Made by a program: the position numbers and the translations under genes. Below, piece after piece: positions 6,312-6,650 of a stretch of 6,650 nucleotides of DNA. The notes beneath the pieces were generated by a model. That model was given only the letters and a program-made list of their open reading frames with translations, had not been told where the DNA came from and did not search any database. Every line of letters starts with the position of its first letter. Position 1 is the first letter of the stretch. This stretch comes from Dysgonamonadaceae bacterium (GTDB taxonomy: Bacteria > Bacteroidota > Bacteroidia > Bacteroidales > Azobacteroidaceae), in NCBI GenBank assembly GCA_031256015.1, contig JAIRRK010000042.1, positions 1 to 6,650 on the forward strand. Reading direction: 5' to 3'.

Positions 6312-6650
6312 CTATTCTTCAATCAGATTCTTGCCGGTCATTTCCTTTGGTTGTTCCAAGCCCAAGATGTGAAGGATGGAAGGAGCCACATCCGCCAAAC
6401 GACCGTCGCGAGTCTTTGCGGCTTTATTTTCCGAAACAAAGACAAACGGAACCGGATTCAAAGAGTGAGCGGTATTCGGAGTTCCATCGTCGTTCAACGC
6501 ATTATCCGCATTTCCGTGATCGGCTATGATAATCGATTGGTATCCGTTTGCTTTTGCGGCTTCGATTGTGTCTTTCAAGCAAGCGTCAACCGCCACGACC
6601 GCTTTTTCAATGGCCCCGTAAATGCCGGTATGCCCTACCATGTCTCCGTT
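6312..6650 (-). CDS. gpmI: 2,3-bisphosphoglycerate-independent phosphoglycerate mutase, C-terminal part (5' end beyond window)
   Basis: The last 112 residues of a cofactor-independent phosphoglycerate mutase, which interconverts 3- and 2-phosphoglycerate in glycolysis and gluconeogenesis in the cytoplasm. The enzyme uses two Mn ions in an alkaline-phosphatase-like fold. Visible metal-ligand motifs are NGDMVGH at the window edge (Asp at 6644-6642, His at 6632-6630), ADHGNAD (Asp 6521-6519, His 6518-6516) and the His of [10 protein letters not shown] (6467-6465). The end, [15 protein letters not shown] followed by EMTGKNLI, is the usual family C-terminus. The frame is open to the right edge, so the ATG at 6641 is internal. 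Complete family members are about 500 residues, so roughly four fifths is missing. It is transcribed toward the PAP2 gene, with a probable terminator at 6242-6211. Confidence 0.95.
   Translation of the reverse strand, partial: NGDMVGHTGIYGAIEKAVVAVDACLKDTIEAAKANGYQSIIIADHGNADNALNDDGTPNTAHSLNPVPFVFVSENKAAKTRDGRLADVAPSILHILGLEQPKEMTGKNLIEE

Overview
The window looks like chromosomal DNA from a member of the Bacteroidota, most likely the order Bacteroidales. Three genes are preceded by the Bacteroidetes -7 promoter box TAnnTTTG, and leaders are A-rich with no Shine-Dalgarno sequence. A DUF3256 protein (a Bacteroidales family) is present, and a large secreted glycosidase carries the modules typical of gut or oral glycan degraders.

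Layout. Positions 1-634 hold no confident gene but are packed with repeats. They contain a (GT)37 microsatellite cut by the left edge, a well-formed promoter reading leftward (205-175), a 23-bp direct-repeat array (238-357), and a hairpin-rich 23-bp array (428-566) inside a block bounded by matching GC-rich hairpins (376-592). Three plus-strand genes follow, each with its own promoter box: a secreted DUF3256 protein (707-1318), a 1277-residue secreted GH31 glycosidase with FN3, F5/8C (CBM32-like), dockerin and cohesin-like modules (1423-5256), and a six-helix PAP2 lipid phosphatase (5346-6044). Between this gene and the convergent gpmI (3' part only, minus strand, 6312-6650) lies a second repeat block. 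It has five perfect 16-nt dyads spaced every 23 bp (6090-6197), a likely minus-strand terminator (6211-6242) and nine 7-bp units (6243-6305).

Function. The three plus-strand genes do not form an obvious pathway or tight operon: gaps are about 100 bp and each has a promoter box. The GH31 enzyme is the biochemical centrepiece. Its motifs and module order resemble GH31 alpha-N-acetylgalactosaminidases acting on mucin-type glycans, though this is inferred from remembered family architecture. No SusC/SusD pair or regulator is visible. The PAP2 protein probably acts on a polyprenyl or lipid-A phosphate in the envelope, and gpmI is glycolytic housekeeping.

Most unusual. Both gene-free regions carry tandem arrays with the same 23-bp period but unrelated sequences, and two of these arrays are built of dyads whose stems stay paired. 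In addition, the (GT)n tract falls inside a possible leftward reading frame that sits behind a good promoter, which would be a candidate phase-variable locus.
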